From Malus domestica (taxonomy: Eukaryota > Streptophyta > Magnoliopsida > Rosales > Rosaceae), in contig NC_091673.1 in assembly GCF_042453785.1 (NCBI RefSeq), forward strand, positions 4,657,501-4,721,500: 64,000 nucleotides of DNA, given 5' to 3'. A program made the position numbers and the translations under genes. Shown here piece by piece: positions 23,703 through 35,828 of the stretch (its first letter is position 1; every line of letters begins with the position of its first letter). Below the pieces are notes generated by a model. It made no database searches. It was not told the origin of the DNA and saw only the letters and a program-made list of their open reading frames with translations.

Positions 23703-25622
23703 TCTGGTGATTAAGAAATTGCATCAACAGCTCTTAGCCCAATTTCCCAAGTTATTGATCATCATGCAGCCCAATTAACACCTTTTGAGAATTACGCGCA
23801 TGAATCACTAAACGTCAATCCCTCACAGGAAAATCCAAGAGATCAGGTGCTTATAAAGAGAGAGAAGAATGATCTATGACATACAAATAGCTAAGGATCT
23901 TCGGTAAGAAATCAACAGGTCACAAGACGTATACTGGTATTCGTGGAAGGATCTCTACTTCTGTCAAGTGTCAAGTAAATGTTTCACATCTTCCTTTTCA
24001 GACTGCCATCCAAAGAGAAACCAACTATGGCTCTGGCAACAACTCTATCTTCCAGAGACACTACCACACTGAACCAAAACCCAAATTAATCAGTCTACAA
24101 GAACTTACAAAAATCAGCAACTGAAAAATCAGACGAAAATAAATAAGCAATGCTATGCACACATATAATTCTCAAGGTACCCCAACTTCAATCGTTTCAT
24201 TCGCATCTTATCTGGATCTAAATCCTAAATGTCCACTTTGCTTCCCCAACTATTTCCAGAAACACCAAATATGACACCGAATCTGGACTTGTCTAATTAT
24301 TACATGGTCATTCATCCTATTTCATTAAAAGCTTGTTCAATGTTTTCATTTAAGTTCATGATCAGTATTAAATTAAGTTTATGCACAATTTGAAGTCATA
24401 GTTCATACAATTGTTAATAAGGGTTAGCCTATTCACGGAAGGTTGTTCCATGCCCAGACTATTTAAACCCCCTCCTCATGTACGGAAAGACATTATCCAG
24501 AAATTGAGAATTACTTCTAAACTTGGTTTAGTGAAGAACGTTTTCTTCCCGTCCCTAAACTCTTATCTCTTTGGTAGATTCCTTAGAGTGACGAGTTATT
24601 TATCTTTGAGCGATCACTTGTGGTTTCTCTTTCATCAACATTATCCGGTGTGAGGAAAGTTGCTCTGAAAAAGTTGAAATTTTCCATTAAAAAGAAATAA
24701 TATTTTAAGACTTTTCAACAAAATACAACCAGTAGCGGTTAATTCCTTGTCAAAAATTTCCACAGACCAACTGGTCAAATCTCTACGATACTGCAATTGC
24801 TAGAAGTTCAGGGACCATACTGAGAAATTGAAATCTACAATCTCACAGCTCTTGAAGTAATAAATTCAGGCGAAATTACGGAAAATAAAGTGAATTAGAT
24901 TTCTCGGTCGAATAATCAATCCAACATTTTCTTCTCTGGTTCATTTGAAGCTTAATTTCGAATTTCGAATTACGAACCATAAAGTTCTGGAGTGAGAAAA
25001 TCAATACCTCCGATCGTCTTGTTACTAAAACGGCACACTATGCTGAGCTCGATTCTGATAGAATCGTCAACTTTCTCGGCAACCAAACAGTTCTCGAATC
25101 GATTGAAGCAAGAAGCAAGCGACCGGACTGGACAGATCCGAACGTGGAAGCAGCCGAAGAAGAACAACTCGGGACGCAAGCTACAGCAAAAGGATAAAAT
25201 TATGAAGATGACTAACAGAGGACTTAAAATTAGCGATGTGACTAATAAGACAAAGGTTAAAAATCACCTTGTGAGGAGAAGGAGCGGAAGCGGAAACTTT
25301 CTGTTTGGGAAGAATGCCGGAAAGTGCGAGAAAATTCGCCGAGAAAATTTGAAACGGGAGAGCAAGTGCAGCGAGTGATGGATTTGAAAAACTTCCCGTC
25401 TAAAGCGTTAAACGGTGGGAAACCATAAAGAAACTGTTTTGGTCTTTTGTAAAGACTTTGTTTTGGTCTTTTGCGAAGTGTTGATATCATTTTTTCTTTC
25501 GCTACTTGGTTCGACCATTTTTTACTTTAATTAGCATCACTTTATTTATTTAAAAATTATGAATCTAAACTCCGTATTGTAATTTCACACAAATTAATTT
25601 GCTTTTTTTTTTTTCCGGTCAC
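23703..25622. other. 5' leader and upstream region of the GALT3-type gene
   Basis: No separate gene. The minus-strand stretch at about 25.0-25.4 kb is GC-richer, and a leader exon there with an intron ending just before 23702 is plausible, but splice sites cannot be fixed without transcripts. Confidence 0.4.
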
Positions 25623-25625
25623 TTA

Positions 25626-26019
25626 GACCATCTCCAACCCTTGGGCTAAAAGCCAAATTTTTTAGCCCGGAAAATTTAGCTTTTAGCCCAGAAACATCTT
25701 TTATGCTCCAACCCTTCTACCCTAAAATTTTAGCCCGGAATTATTAAAGAATGAAATTAGCCTAAATTTTTTTCTTAAATCAATTTTTTTTTTAAAAATA
25801 AATATGTAGATTATTGTAAATTAATTTTATGAACATTTTAATCTAAAAAAATTTAAATTCCGATAAACATTTCGCATTTAGCCCGGGGGAATTTGGGGGG
25901 GGAATTTGGCCCAACTTTAGCATTCCCCTTTTAGCCCAATATTTTAGCTTGGGTTGGGGGGTGTTTGGGGGGAATTTTGGGCTAAATATTTGGCATTTAG
26001 CCCAGGGTTGGAGTAGGTC
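25626..26019. mobile_element. PIF/Harbinger (Tourist-like) MITE
   Basis: 394 bp with inverted ends GACCATCTCCAACCCT and GACCTACTCCAACCCT, flanked on both sides by TTA (25623-25625 and 26020-26022), the diagnostic 3-bp target of this superfamily. The body repeats the motif tttagccc in both orientations and has no coding capacity. Confidence 0.85.
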
Positions 26020-26022
26020 TTA

Positions 26023-28925
26023 CATGTCATTATAACATATCTTTTATTTAAAATAAAAATATAAAAATCTTCCCACTCTCTCACGGTCTCTCTCTCACCA
26101 TTTCTATGCAACTTCTTTCTCCCATATATTTTCCAAGAAAAAAGCAAAAAAAAACACACACACACAAAGCGTGTGGGTATAAGCTAGTAATCACTAAAAT
26201 AACGAAAATTAGTGTATCTGTATATAAATATAGGGTGAGGCTTTCATAATCTCAAAATTACGCTTCTTTTATTAAAATTTCAAAAGAAAAAATAAATTCA
26301 CAAAAAAAACCATCATATAATGAGACGGTAGGTGGTTAATAAATTTAATATTTTCTAAAGTATATTTTTATAAATAAAAAAATAATAACTAAAACAAGTA
26401 AAACTTTAAAATTTAACCAAAAAAAAAACCAACAAATAATATATTATCAAACGAAAATGAAATAAAATAGAAAAATCAATTGTCACACACATAATGAGAG
26501 AATGAATTATTTTCTTTTGGGGCTAAGTGATATTTATTTGGACTGCATGTATCTTTTAAGGAAATAATTGTTTATATCTTCATAATTGCCAAGCCTTTTT
26601 TTGTTAAACTGTCACATTGTTATATGTTTCATCAACCAACTCACACGTTTATCTATTAATTTTTTATTTTTTGTACAAATAATAAGAAATTTTTCACTAA
26701 ATTTATTAAAGCTACCTAAAAAAAAAAACTTGAACTTGAAACACGATGAATTGAAGAAAAATGCCCCTAACATTGGGACTATTCACCATTTCCAAGTTTA
26801 TCTATTAATTAATAAGAAACCTTAGATCCATGACATATTAATTTTGTTTATATTATAACATCTGTGTTGATAACATTACATAACGACCACCTTAAAATTT
26901 TTCTTGAGAGAAATCTTTTTACTCATGAGTTTCTTTTTCAAGATTACTATTTACATGTGAGATAAGCACATTTTTGGTTATGTTAAAAAGTAAAATTATT
27001 TGAACAAAATAATTTAGCAACATGTTCATCCAATATGACTAATAAGATGGTATTAAATTATTAATTGAAGAAAGATGTTCACTGTAACAGAAAAATTGAT
27101 AAATGTTGACCCGTTCAGCTGTTGACGAAACTTACAATTGCCTGTCCACATTTGTATTACGCGTTAAATATTGACCGGGAAAAGCTGACTGGAAAACGGT
27201 AAATGCGCGTTGGCGGTCGTTTTTATCGGAAAGATATTTTTCTTTATCTTTTTCACCGAGGCCATCAGATCAAGTGATTTGGATTTTTAGAATTTCAGCT
27301 AATTACAAAAAATTATTATAGTTTTTAAATAATCAAAACAGGTAGACCGTTGAATGAAAATTCAAAAATCTGAATGACTTAATCTGGTGATCTTGGTAAA
27401 TGAGATCAGAAGAGAATCTCTTTCCGTTTTTATCCCTCTAACTATTGTACGTGTCGCCCTGTCAGTGGCGAGCCACCATGCAGTAGGAAAACTTGTCTTT
27501 TTGGTCAGAGAGGACGGAAAACTTGCCGTGGTTATGTCAAATGGGTCGATAGAAATCATGGGAAGTCCATTAAGGGTGGGACCCGCAAAGAGGGCCGCCT
27601 CATAAACATCGGAAGGCGATTTGTACGTTGCCATGTGTGTCTCCGCCATGAAATTGCAGGCGGGGCCGGCCGATTGCAAAAGGGCATGAGTAATGCTCAA
27701 AGGTGGAAGGACGGTTTTGTCCTTGGTCTAAACCCATGGTTCTGAGAATTTTCTAGTATTATTTATTCACATGTTTTTGAAAATTGCAACATGATTTATT
27801 TGTAAATTTTGTATATGAATTTGATGACACATTAATCATATCATTTATATATATATATATATATATCAACTTGTTAATTGGTACCAAAGAAAAACCTTCG
27901 ATAGATCAGCTGGTCATGCCGATGTCATAAATGGTGTGTTTGTGAGTATGAGAAGTTTTATTCATATAGATTGAATGATACCTAAATATAAACGAGTCTC
28001 GTTCTTTGTAAAAATACATAACTATTTGGCTAGTCAAGATCTTGTACTTATATGAGCTCGAATAAGACCTAATATAATGGGACTCACTCATTTTTTTATG
28101 CAAATATGTAACCATTCAACTAATTATGTTGTCTTGGTCGTATTATAATTTAGCAACATTACATCATGGTATAACTGTTTGAGTAATATTTTGTGGTCCG
28201 TCGTTTGCTGGTGAAATGTGACCTTCAAGTTTGAACAAGGGGGGCCAAAGGGGTAGGCCTTAGCTAGGGACAACTCAACATGCGACTTTGCGAAAGGTAG
28301 AAGAAAGACCAAATGAAACATCAGTAAGCTTCCCTTGAATTTCTTTGTTTATGATTATTAGTTAAGGTAACATAACATCATTAAGATTTGGAGGTTGATT
28401 AATACTAAGCTTTGCACATAATATAAGAATTTGGTAGAGTGGTACCATCTATGGACCAGACAGTCGGCCAAACCTGATGAGACCTGGATTATCTGCCCTC
28501 CCCATCTCATACCCTTCACATCCTCTCATATTTTTGTGGTCACAGTTAAGTCACGTCAATATTTTATATTAATTTTGTTTATAGAAATAATAAGACAAAA
28601 AGTAATGAGAATATAAAATATTAACGTGGCATAATCGTAACCACAGAAGTAGAAGAGAATGAAAAAGGTATGAAATAGGGAAGGGCAGTCAATTTAGGTC
28701 ATGATGGGGAAGGTGAACATAAAATAATAAATAATAATAATAATAAGTAACGTTGTACAGTTGATCGCTTGCAACCTAGGACAGCGCGGCCACGTGTAGA
28801 GATGAAGAAACAGATCTCTATTGAAAAAGGTATGGATCCACTAAATAATTGTTGCGCAAATTATAAATTGCATATGGTGATTGACTGATTGTATGTCAAT
28901 GCAATAATTTTCATGTTTTAATGCC
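26023..28925. other. Spacer, AT-rich
   Basis: No gene recognised. Contains a short CA run at 26155-26167, an AT microsatellite at 27845-27866 and GC-richer sequence around 27430-27720 whose open frames on both strands match nothing I know. Confidence 0.45.
27845..27866. repeat. (TA)n microsatellite
   Basis: About eleven uninterrupted TA units. Confidence 0.9.
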
Positions 28926-28929
28926 GTTT

Positions 28930-29110
28930 GTTTTGGAACTAGACTTAGCTGCTGAAAGATGAGCAACAACTACTGATGATCACCAATTATGATTGAACAC
29001 GTGTTCAAATATTTGATTTTTTAATCAAAACTTAGATATTTGTCCAAACGTGATTGGTGACTAGCTGCTGCTGATCTTTTCAGCAGCGAAGTTCTATCCT
29101 TTGTTTTGGG
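28930..29110. mobile_element. Foldback MITE, hAT-like ends
   Basis: Long imperfect inverted repeat: the left arm contains tttgttttggaactag and ttagctgctgaaa; the right arm contains ttttcagcagcgaagttct and tttgttttggg in reverse complement. The loop contains gaacacgtgttc. Non-coding. Superfamily is a guess. Confidence 0.55.
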
Positions 29111-29230
29111 ATAATAGTTGGTTAGTGGCTAGTACTTACACGCCTCAAATCAAATTAAACCACGTGTTAGTTATAAACCGGCAACCGAAAACTGCATCTA
29201 AAAAATGAGTATTTAAAGAGATACTGCTAT

Positions 29231-29397
29231 TGCCACTTAATAATACGGTCTAATTGTATTCTTCTTCACTCATAAGGTTTTAGGTTCGATTCTCACCAAA
29301 GGCGAATTTAAATCATATTATTGCTAGTCTATTGTAAGGCTAAATCCACACCCTCTCCCTTAGCATAAATAATATCGTTTGTTCAAAAAAAAAAAAT
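29231..29397 (+). mobile_element. tRNA-derived SINE, full length
   Basis: The head has a ccacttaataatacggtct A-box-like region and the B box ggttcgattctc; the tail is gtttgttc followed by A12. Flanked by TGCTATT on both sides (29224-29230 and 29400-29406), a 7-bp target duplication. Same family as the copies at 2393 and 30346. Confidence 0.8.
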
Positions 29398-29674
29398 TGT
29401 GCTATTCACACACTTTTTTTTACTTCATACACACCATTGTTAAGTTTTATTCATTGATCTTCTTTAATTCATTCAATCCAACAACTGAAAATTAAGAAAG
29501 ATATATAAAAAGTAAAAATGAGTATGAGAATAGCATCATCCTATTTAAAGTATCTGCATCATTCAAAAGTGGTGGGGTGGTGTTAAGGACGTGAAAAGAA
29601 AACCACATAGCAATTAGAACGAAATTATTGTATTGCCCATATACGTCAGCACACTCAACACATATTTGAAAGAA

Positions 29675-29909
29675 GGATTTGGATCCTCGTCGGATCCCTT
29701 CCCTGGGGATCTTAAGGATCAACGCACGTGGACCGTTGATAAAAAATCATGCGGTCACAATTTGTCCTTATTTATATTTTTTACACAAAACGAGACTGTT
29801 TTACTTTTAAAAATATAAAAATCATTTAATTGGGACCGCACGATTTTTGATCAACGATCTACGTGCGTTGATTCCTAGGATCCCAAGGGGATCCGGCAAG
29901 GATCCAAAT
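29675..29909. mobile_element. Foldback MITE of the GGATCC family
   Basis: The arms TTTGGATCCTCGTCGGATCCC and its counterpart ending ggggatccggcaaggatccaaa form a long hairpin; inside, gatcaacgcacgtggacc is mirrored by gatctacgtgcgttgat. Related hairpins with the same accgcacga core sit at 49599 and 51511. Confidence 0.7.
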
Positions 29910-30345
29910 GGAATATCGTTAAAGTGGAGTAAAAGTTGAGTTTCATATTGTAAATTAACGATACTTTTGTTTCAAGGAGGAGAAGTGGGATTAAGTTTGA
30001 ATTTCATGAGCAAAGCCAAAAGTAAGACTCAACATAATAATCATGCAGTGTGATTCTCCCACTCCACTAGTATATTGTCTCCATTAAAGTGGGCTTTAAT
30101 GCAGGACCTGTGTCTTGTATTGTGCGTAGCCTGTTTTCTTCGGCCTTTAAATACTTTAGTTTACAACGAGGGCCCAAACACTGGCCCAAAAATGGCTTGG
30201 ACAAACGGCAAACCGGCCTTACTATTAACTAAACCTGCTTTATAAACACGGCTTGATAAACACGTGTTGATAGGTTTCCAAGAGCTGACTAATTCTGTAT
30301 CGAATTCACTATTTATGAGATTCGAATATAAAACGTTTCACTTGC
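29910..30345. other. Spacer
   Basis: No gene or repeat recognised between the foldback MITE and the next SINE. Confidence 0.4.
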
Positions 30346-30490
30346 AACTTAGTACTACGGTCTAGTGTTATTCCTCTTCAGTTGTAAGTGAGAGGTCTTA
30401 GGTTCGTCAAAGGCGAATTTGAACTATATTATTGCTAGCCCATTGTGAGACTAAACTAACCATCTCCCCTTTATAGAGAGTATAATTGAT
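30346..30490 (+). mobile_element. tRNA-derived SINE, 3' truncated
   Basis: Same family as 29231-29397: acttagtactacggtctag, B-box region with taggttcg, then ctagcccattgtgagactaa. The A tail is absent. Confidence 0.7.
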
Positions 30491-31130
30491 ATTTATTATT
30501 TTTAATCCCACAAATTATGGGTTATATTTGAAATCTCATTATTATAAACAAATACAAATTTCAATTTTTAATTTTTAATTTAAAAAATATAGTAACTTAC
30601 ACTATTACATTAATGTCAGGGACTTCGATAAAAAACTAAAAACAAATAAGGTTTCAATCAAAGAATATCGATAGTTACGATAGTCTCCTTAACATTAACT
30701 AGTTTCAATCAAATAAGGTTTCAATCAAAGAACATAGTAACTTACACTATTACACTAAAATCTTTAATATAGTAACTTACACTATTACATTAATGTCAAG
30801 TTTAACTAGTTTTTGTATAAATAATATTTAAATTGATCCACTTTTAAAAGAATCTCCTTAACATTTCTCATAGTAATTAGAATAGCAAACAATTTCTGAT
30901 TTAACTAGTTTTTGTATGAATAATATTTAAACTAACGACTTAGAAGAATGGACCTCTAAAATCATCAGAGACATTATTAGATAAAAACGGAACGAGAGAA
31001 ATCTAAATAATAAGTAGAAAAGAGAACGCAGCCGAAGTTTGGTAAAAATTTATTAGCAACGTGAAGGTTGAATTATTCATAACTCATGACACATGAAGTG
31101 CAAGTGGCTAGCTAGTTGAAATAGAAGAAG

Positions 31131-31390
31131 TTGGAATCCTACATTGTGGGTGAAAAGAAATATAATGGGGTTTAAATATGATTACCTCACTTTAACTAAT
31201 ATCGAGACATTTTGTAATAAAATCTCATATCTGACGGATTTGGCAGGTGATAATGTTGGGGAATCCCACATCGGTGGGTGAAAAGAAAAACAATTAGGTT
31301 TAAATATGATTACCCCACTCTAACTAATATCAAGATCTTTTGTGATAAAACCCCACACTTGACGAATTGGGCAGATGATCAAGTTGGGAA
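31131..31390. repeat. Tandem dimer of a ~125-bp repeat
   Basis: Two adjacent units, each starting gttgg-aatcc-acat followed by gtgggtgaaaagaaa and containing ggtttaaatatgattac and taactaatatc. A third start (agttgggaat) follows at 31383. Absent from the equivalent place in unit 2. Resembles LTR starts of the cccacatcgg type, but the family is not certain. Confidence 0.6.
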
Positions 31391-31451
31391 TAATATCGAT
31401 GTTGTTAGAGTGGACCCTGCAGGCCTGCCGATCCAAAAATCCAACAGAAGA

Positions 31452-34202
31452 TTAGTGTGAAATAATAAACTTTAGAAGCACATCCTTCCTTTGGAAGGAG
31501 AGGACACTCAATGATGTCTTGCCGGAAGTGTGGACGCACAAATAAACTTGGTAAAGTTGGCTGTTTCCGGCCGAATCGTTGTTGCACTCTATCCCTGGGG
31601 TGTACCCAGCACCTTCTTTCATAGCTTCCACTATGCTCTCTATGCTGTAAAATTCATCGTTTGGCACGATTCCTGCATTCAACAGTTACATTGTTGAATC
31701 CATTAGTTTTGAGTGATATTATATGGGATTTACTTTGGGAGCGGTCCCTGATCAGCCTAGACTGAAACTTAATTTTTTTGAAGTTAGCTAACTAATTACC
31801 AGCTTTTTTTAGGATTTGTAGAAGGTTAACTTTTTTTTGAGTTTCAGGGCTGCTTCGAAGTATTCTTTCTGATCGAGCTCGGACTCGGAGCAGGTCCCGT
31901 GCTTTTCCCATTCATGTGACCAGAACCCGTAACCGTCGTTACTTGGGCATTTTAGTGATGGCCAATTCTTATCAAGACTGCTCAAAAGCTCTGAGATCTA
32001 ATTTTGTTCAAAATAAATAGTCCATAGAATAATTAGAAAAAGAAAACACTCAACACGCAGACAAGCACAAAAAATAAAAAATAAAATGGAATAGAAAAAC
32101 AGTATTGCATGATCACTGTGTAATCAGAATTTGTATTCGAAGCTCCCTATATGCATACATATTCATACAACTATATGAAAATCTTTTTTGCGATACTGTC
32201 TGCTTACATTGTTAGATTATATACACAGACCAGTGATTAGGTTGCTTAATTATTATGTACCTCAGATTTGTCGAAGACACTGTCGGGATCACAGTTAGAG
32301 ACTTAGAGGGGTAGCCACCATCCTTGTAATTAGGCCATGGACCATGAATGCCAAAATCTGCTGTAGGCTTTCCTGACTTCGGATAGCAACAAGTAAAGTT
32401 TGTGGCGTCACAGTATGCTCCTGGCCACTGCATGATATATATAAAACATCATGAGGATTATATACAGTACTAATGTCATATAGAAAAATAAGATCGAAAA
32501 GAAGAAAAATATAATGTTCAGCTAGGTTTAGAAACTAAAGAACAGTTGCGTAAAATTTCCACTAGGGTTGAGAAACCGAAATACCGTTGGGTTTTGAGAC
32601 CGAAGAAAAAGTAAGCTGAAGCTCATTGATAAAATTTTTACCACCTGCGCAAAATGGTTAAAAACACGAAAAATTAAGCTGAAGGTCATTGATAGAATTT
32701 TTACCACCTGCCCAAAAGGGTTAAAAACACCTAAAATACTTACAAGAGAAACAAGGTTATTGTAGTATAATTGGCTCAAGTAAGGTCGTTCTCCATAGAG
32801 ATTAATTTAAAAAGACTAAAGCAAAATCAATTCTCAATTAATTATTTAAAACAAAGTCTTTGAAAAAGGTGATTTAATGACCTAAATTAAGAAAAACGAA
32901 TTTAATTAAAAATATTACTTAAACATTGCAACTTTAAAAAAAGAGAAAGAGAATTCAAAGTGAGAAAGTACTATGGTTCCGCCATCCTCTTAACAATCAT
33001 ATGTAGTTTTATCAATTACTTATGAATTACACATGCAACTTTGAAGGTTAGGTTTTCCTGATGCATATTCTACTCGTGGTATTCAAGCTAGAACGTATAT
33101 CAAACATGCAATCCGTATGTGGTATTCAGATCAAATTGCATCCGATTCTTATCTAAATATCCTAATGGTCGCGAATCATTAAGACACAAAGACAGTTTAA
33201 GCACAGTGATTAATAGTTCAAAGTATACATGCATAATATCATAAGCAATTAAATAAAAACTACATATTTATGCTAAGGCTCAAGGCATCACCCTAGCAAT
33301 ATTCATAATTAAAATCAACATAATTGTATTAAACTAGAAAAAGTATGGAAACACCTTGTAGAATAAAGTCTGAAAATCTCTAAACTTTGCCCAAAATCTT
33401 CTCTTCAAAAATTGCATGCGTTCTACTCCCCAAAACCCTAGGTCTGCCAAAAGGCGTATTTATACTACTCTAAATAAAATCTTCCTAATAATAGGTCTTA
33501 GAATAAGACTAGGAAACTAAATAAATTAAAATAAAATAGGAAATATAATCCTAAATTGACTTAGTAAATTCGCCTAGAAATATGCACATGCACGTTTTGG
33601 ACCCAAATCAGCTCCGAAACTGACCCAAAATAGCTGGATTTAAAGCCTGGACTATTTTGAACACTTCCCCAGAAAGCCACGAACCTATCTGAGGTCAACT
33701 TGGGCTCCAAAAACGCAATTTAAACCCAAAAATGTCACTTTCCAGCAACGCGTCGCATACTGCTCCTTCATTTGATCGCCAGAAAATAACCGTTTGGTAG
33801 AAAAATCCCAAATTTTGATACAAACAAGCCAAGAGACATACGAACGTCGTCCAATTTGAATCACTCCAAAATTCGTCCGTTTGGTTATGTTTTTCTCAAG
33901 AGGAAGTTGAATGTCCTATATTGAGAAAATAAAGCAAAGTATCAAAATTCTACCAAAATAATTACCAAATTATACTAAGAATAGAGTGAAATATATAATA
34001 TAATATTGACTCATCAATATGTTGATGTACATTCACTAAAATTAGGAAATTTTGGGATGGGCGTTACAGCTAGGAGCTAGCTGTAGCAAAAACACACCTG
34101 TTGAACAAAGTAGAAGAAATCGAAGTCCGGGGAAACACAAGGAACCGAGAGGTAATGAGTGATCAAACGCTTGATCAAGATCAAAGTACTGCTGTATCAC
34201 AT
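31452..34202 (-). pseudogene. S-like RNase (RNase T2) pseudogene
   Basis: Four exons correspond one to one with the intact copy at 41382-43464: 34202-34098, 32426-32261, 31997-31800 and 31672 to about 31452. Codon 2 is TGA (AGA in the sister). Exon 2 is 10 bases longer, including an inserted ctaagtct-type repeat that shifts frame before the conserved NCDP. The first catalytic motif reads HGPWPNYK instead of HGLWPNYK. Exon 3 is one base short near its end and exon 4 lacks a base in the TSG-D motif. The second catalytic motif, HEWEKHGTC, is still readable. Intron 1 is about 1.7 kb against 0.6 kb in the sister because of an LTR-derived insertion. It cannot encode an RNase. Confidence 0.9.
32600..34020 (-). 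mobile_element. LTR-retrotransposon-derived insertion in RNase intron 1
   Basis: About 1.4 kb present here and absent from the intron of the sister gene. Read on the minus strand it begins TGATGAGTCAAT near 34016 and has the look of a long plant gypsy LTR (T-rich, ctctatggagaacgacctta block near its end). No coding domain seen. Near its other end (32600-32740) a roughly 64-bp unit is repeated twice (catctgcccaaaa/gggttaaaaacac type). Boundaries are approximate; solo LTR or a non-autonomous element are both possible. Confidence 0.5.
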
Positions 34203-35420
34203 TGTTTCTTTTCTTTTTTCTGCAGAAGTAGGTTTTTTTTCTTTTCTTTTTTTGGGGGGTGGGGAGCTATATTACAATGACAATATGCCTAGCTGAGATG
34301 TCTGTATAAATAAGGAAAAAGACAGGGTAAATGGAATATCTCCTGGAAAGCATATGCGGATGACATCATAGCTTATGAAAACCTGTAATCCATCATTTTC
34401 GTGTTTAATGTGATCGCACACAACTTTTTTTTCTTTGCTCCTTCGTTCTTTCCAACTACCTATTTACCTTGAAATAATTTAATCCGTTTACTTAACCATT
34501 AGTTACATTAAATCTAACCTTACTTTGTCTTTTAATTAGCTTAAGATCCCATCTCCATGAACTGTTAACCAATATAAACCAGAACGAAGATATCCCGTAG
34601 AAGAGTGTAGAAGAAGACAGAGAGAGAGAGAAGGCTATAGAGGAAAATTAATGAGTTGAAGTACATATATTTTCTTGATAGAAAGATACAACAATGATTA
34701 ACCTTTATAAAGGTAATTTGTACAGCTAATCTCTATAATCTTATCACTTAGCAGATTCTAACAATCCTAACTAACTCTTTTGCTTATCAAGGGACAAGTT
34801 TATCAATCCACACCATCCATACACTCTATTCCCTAACATGAACAAGTAGAGGATATATATCCATTAACTCGTTGATTGAGTGACTAATTAAGTTAATCTA
34901 ACTAATGATTTTCCACATTTCATATTTCATATAAATTAAGAAATGCAAGTCTGGAAGCAACGTTGGATAGATGTATGTCATGGGAAGGAAGTGGCCGGTG
35001 GATTAGTTTTTAAGTAATTAATTAATAAGATGGAGCGCTAGGTCAGATAGCTAGCTTTTCCAGGCCAATCTTAAATGAAGTTAGCTGGTTTATACTTGCT
35101 AGATCAGGCTTATTGGTGTTGCTTGCAAGTCATTTTTGCTTACGGACGCGACTCAATCTCATGGGGAGCAAAAATATGGATTTGTATTATACCTACCAGC
35201 TGAATTACACATTTTCAAATTAAATTCATTTTAGCGTCAAGCCACACTAGATCAGATGGTGTCAAGGCTTTCCAATGGAGATGACCCTTAATTTTTGGTT
35301 GGATTTCTTTGAGTTAAAAGTAATCACTGCACGATACACACGTGTTTGGTAGGGCTTTCAATAGAAATGGTGCTTCATTATTAACTATACATGCATGTCA
35401 AGCACTCATGATCCTTCTAT
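34203..35420. other. Promoter region of the dead RNase unit
   Basis: Aligns with 43465-44370 upstream of the intact gene except for the solo LTR at 34563-34838. No gene. Confidence 0.6.
34563..34838 (-). mobile_element. Solo LTR (276 bp)
   Basis: Ends TGTTAACC...CCCTAACA with TG/CA termini, flanked by TGAAC on both sides (34558-34562, 34839-34843). The equivalent position upstream of the sister gene (about 43780-43790, tccatggacaagta) is empty. The minus orientation is inferred from the CT-rich leader-like stretch. Family not certain; Ty1/copia is likely from length and 5-bp duplication. Confidence 0.88.
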
Positions 35421-35625
35421 TTATTTGATAATAGTTAGAATATTAATCAATTTTTGATTTAATTAGCTTCTGTATGATAATCTATAAACTGGCCACTTAG
35501 GAGAATAGACAGCTAAAATCATCAAGGGCATTACTGGATGAAAACGGAACAAGACAAAGTTAAATATAAAGAAAAAAAGAGAACGTAGCCAAAAGTGTGG
35601 TTAAAATTTATTAGCAATCTGAAAG

Positions 35626-35828
35626 TGTTAGGATGCCACATGGCATCATCTGTGATTGACAATTGTACGGTGGATATTAATTAGTTAGAGCTTGTTAGAG
35701 GGAGAAGTCGGTTAGAAGTGAAAAGGTTAGTACTAATAGAGGCTTGTAAAGGAAGATAAGTGTGAATGAAATTGTATTGTTGTTGATCTCTGTGTACAAT
35801 CGTAGAAGACGTAGGGTAGGTTCTAACA
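35626..35828 (+). repeat. 5' LTR of the gypsy element
   Basis: 203 bp, TGTTAGGATGCC to GGTTCTAACA; one mismatch to the 3' LTR. Confidence 0.97.

Larger units (their letters stand above)
30850..35420. repeat. Segmental duplication unit 1 (dead RNase)
   Basis: Matches the unit at about 35440-44370 in the same order and orientation: downstream flank (e.g. aaaatcatca, gatgaaaacggaac-type and ctcatgacacatgaag blocks), RNase exons and introns, and promoter (catatgc...; agaagttagct; gatcaggcttat). Insertions differ between the units. Confidence 0.85.

Noticed and set aside
27362-27700. 112-residue minus-strand frame and its plus-strand shadow
   Set aside because: No recognisable motif, no splice context, and an equally open frame on the other strand; treated as chance.
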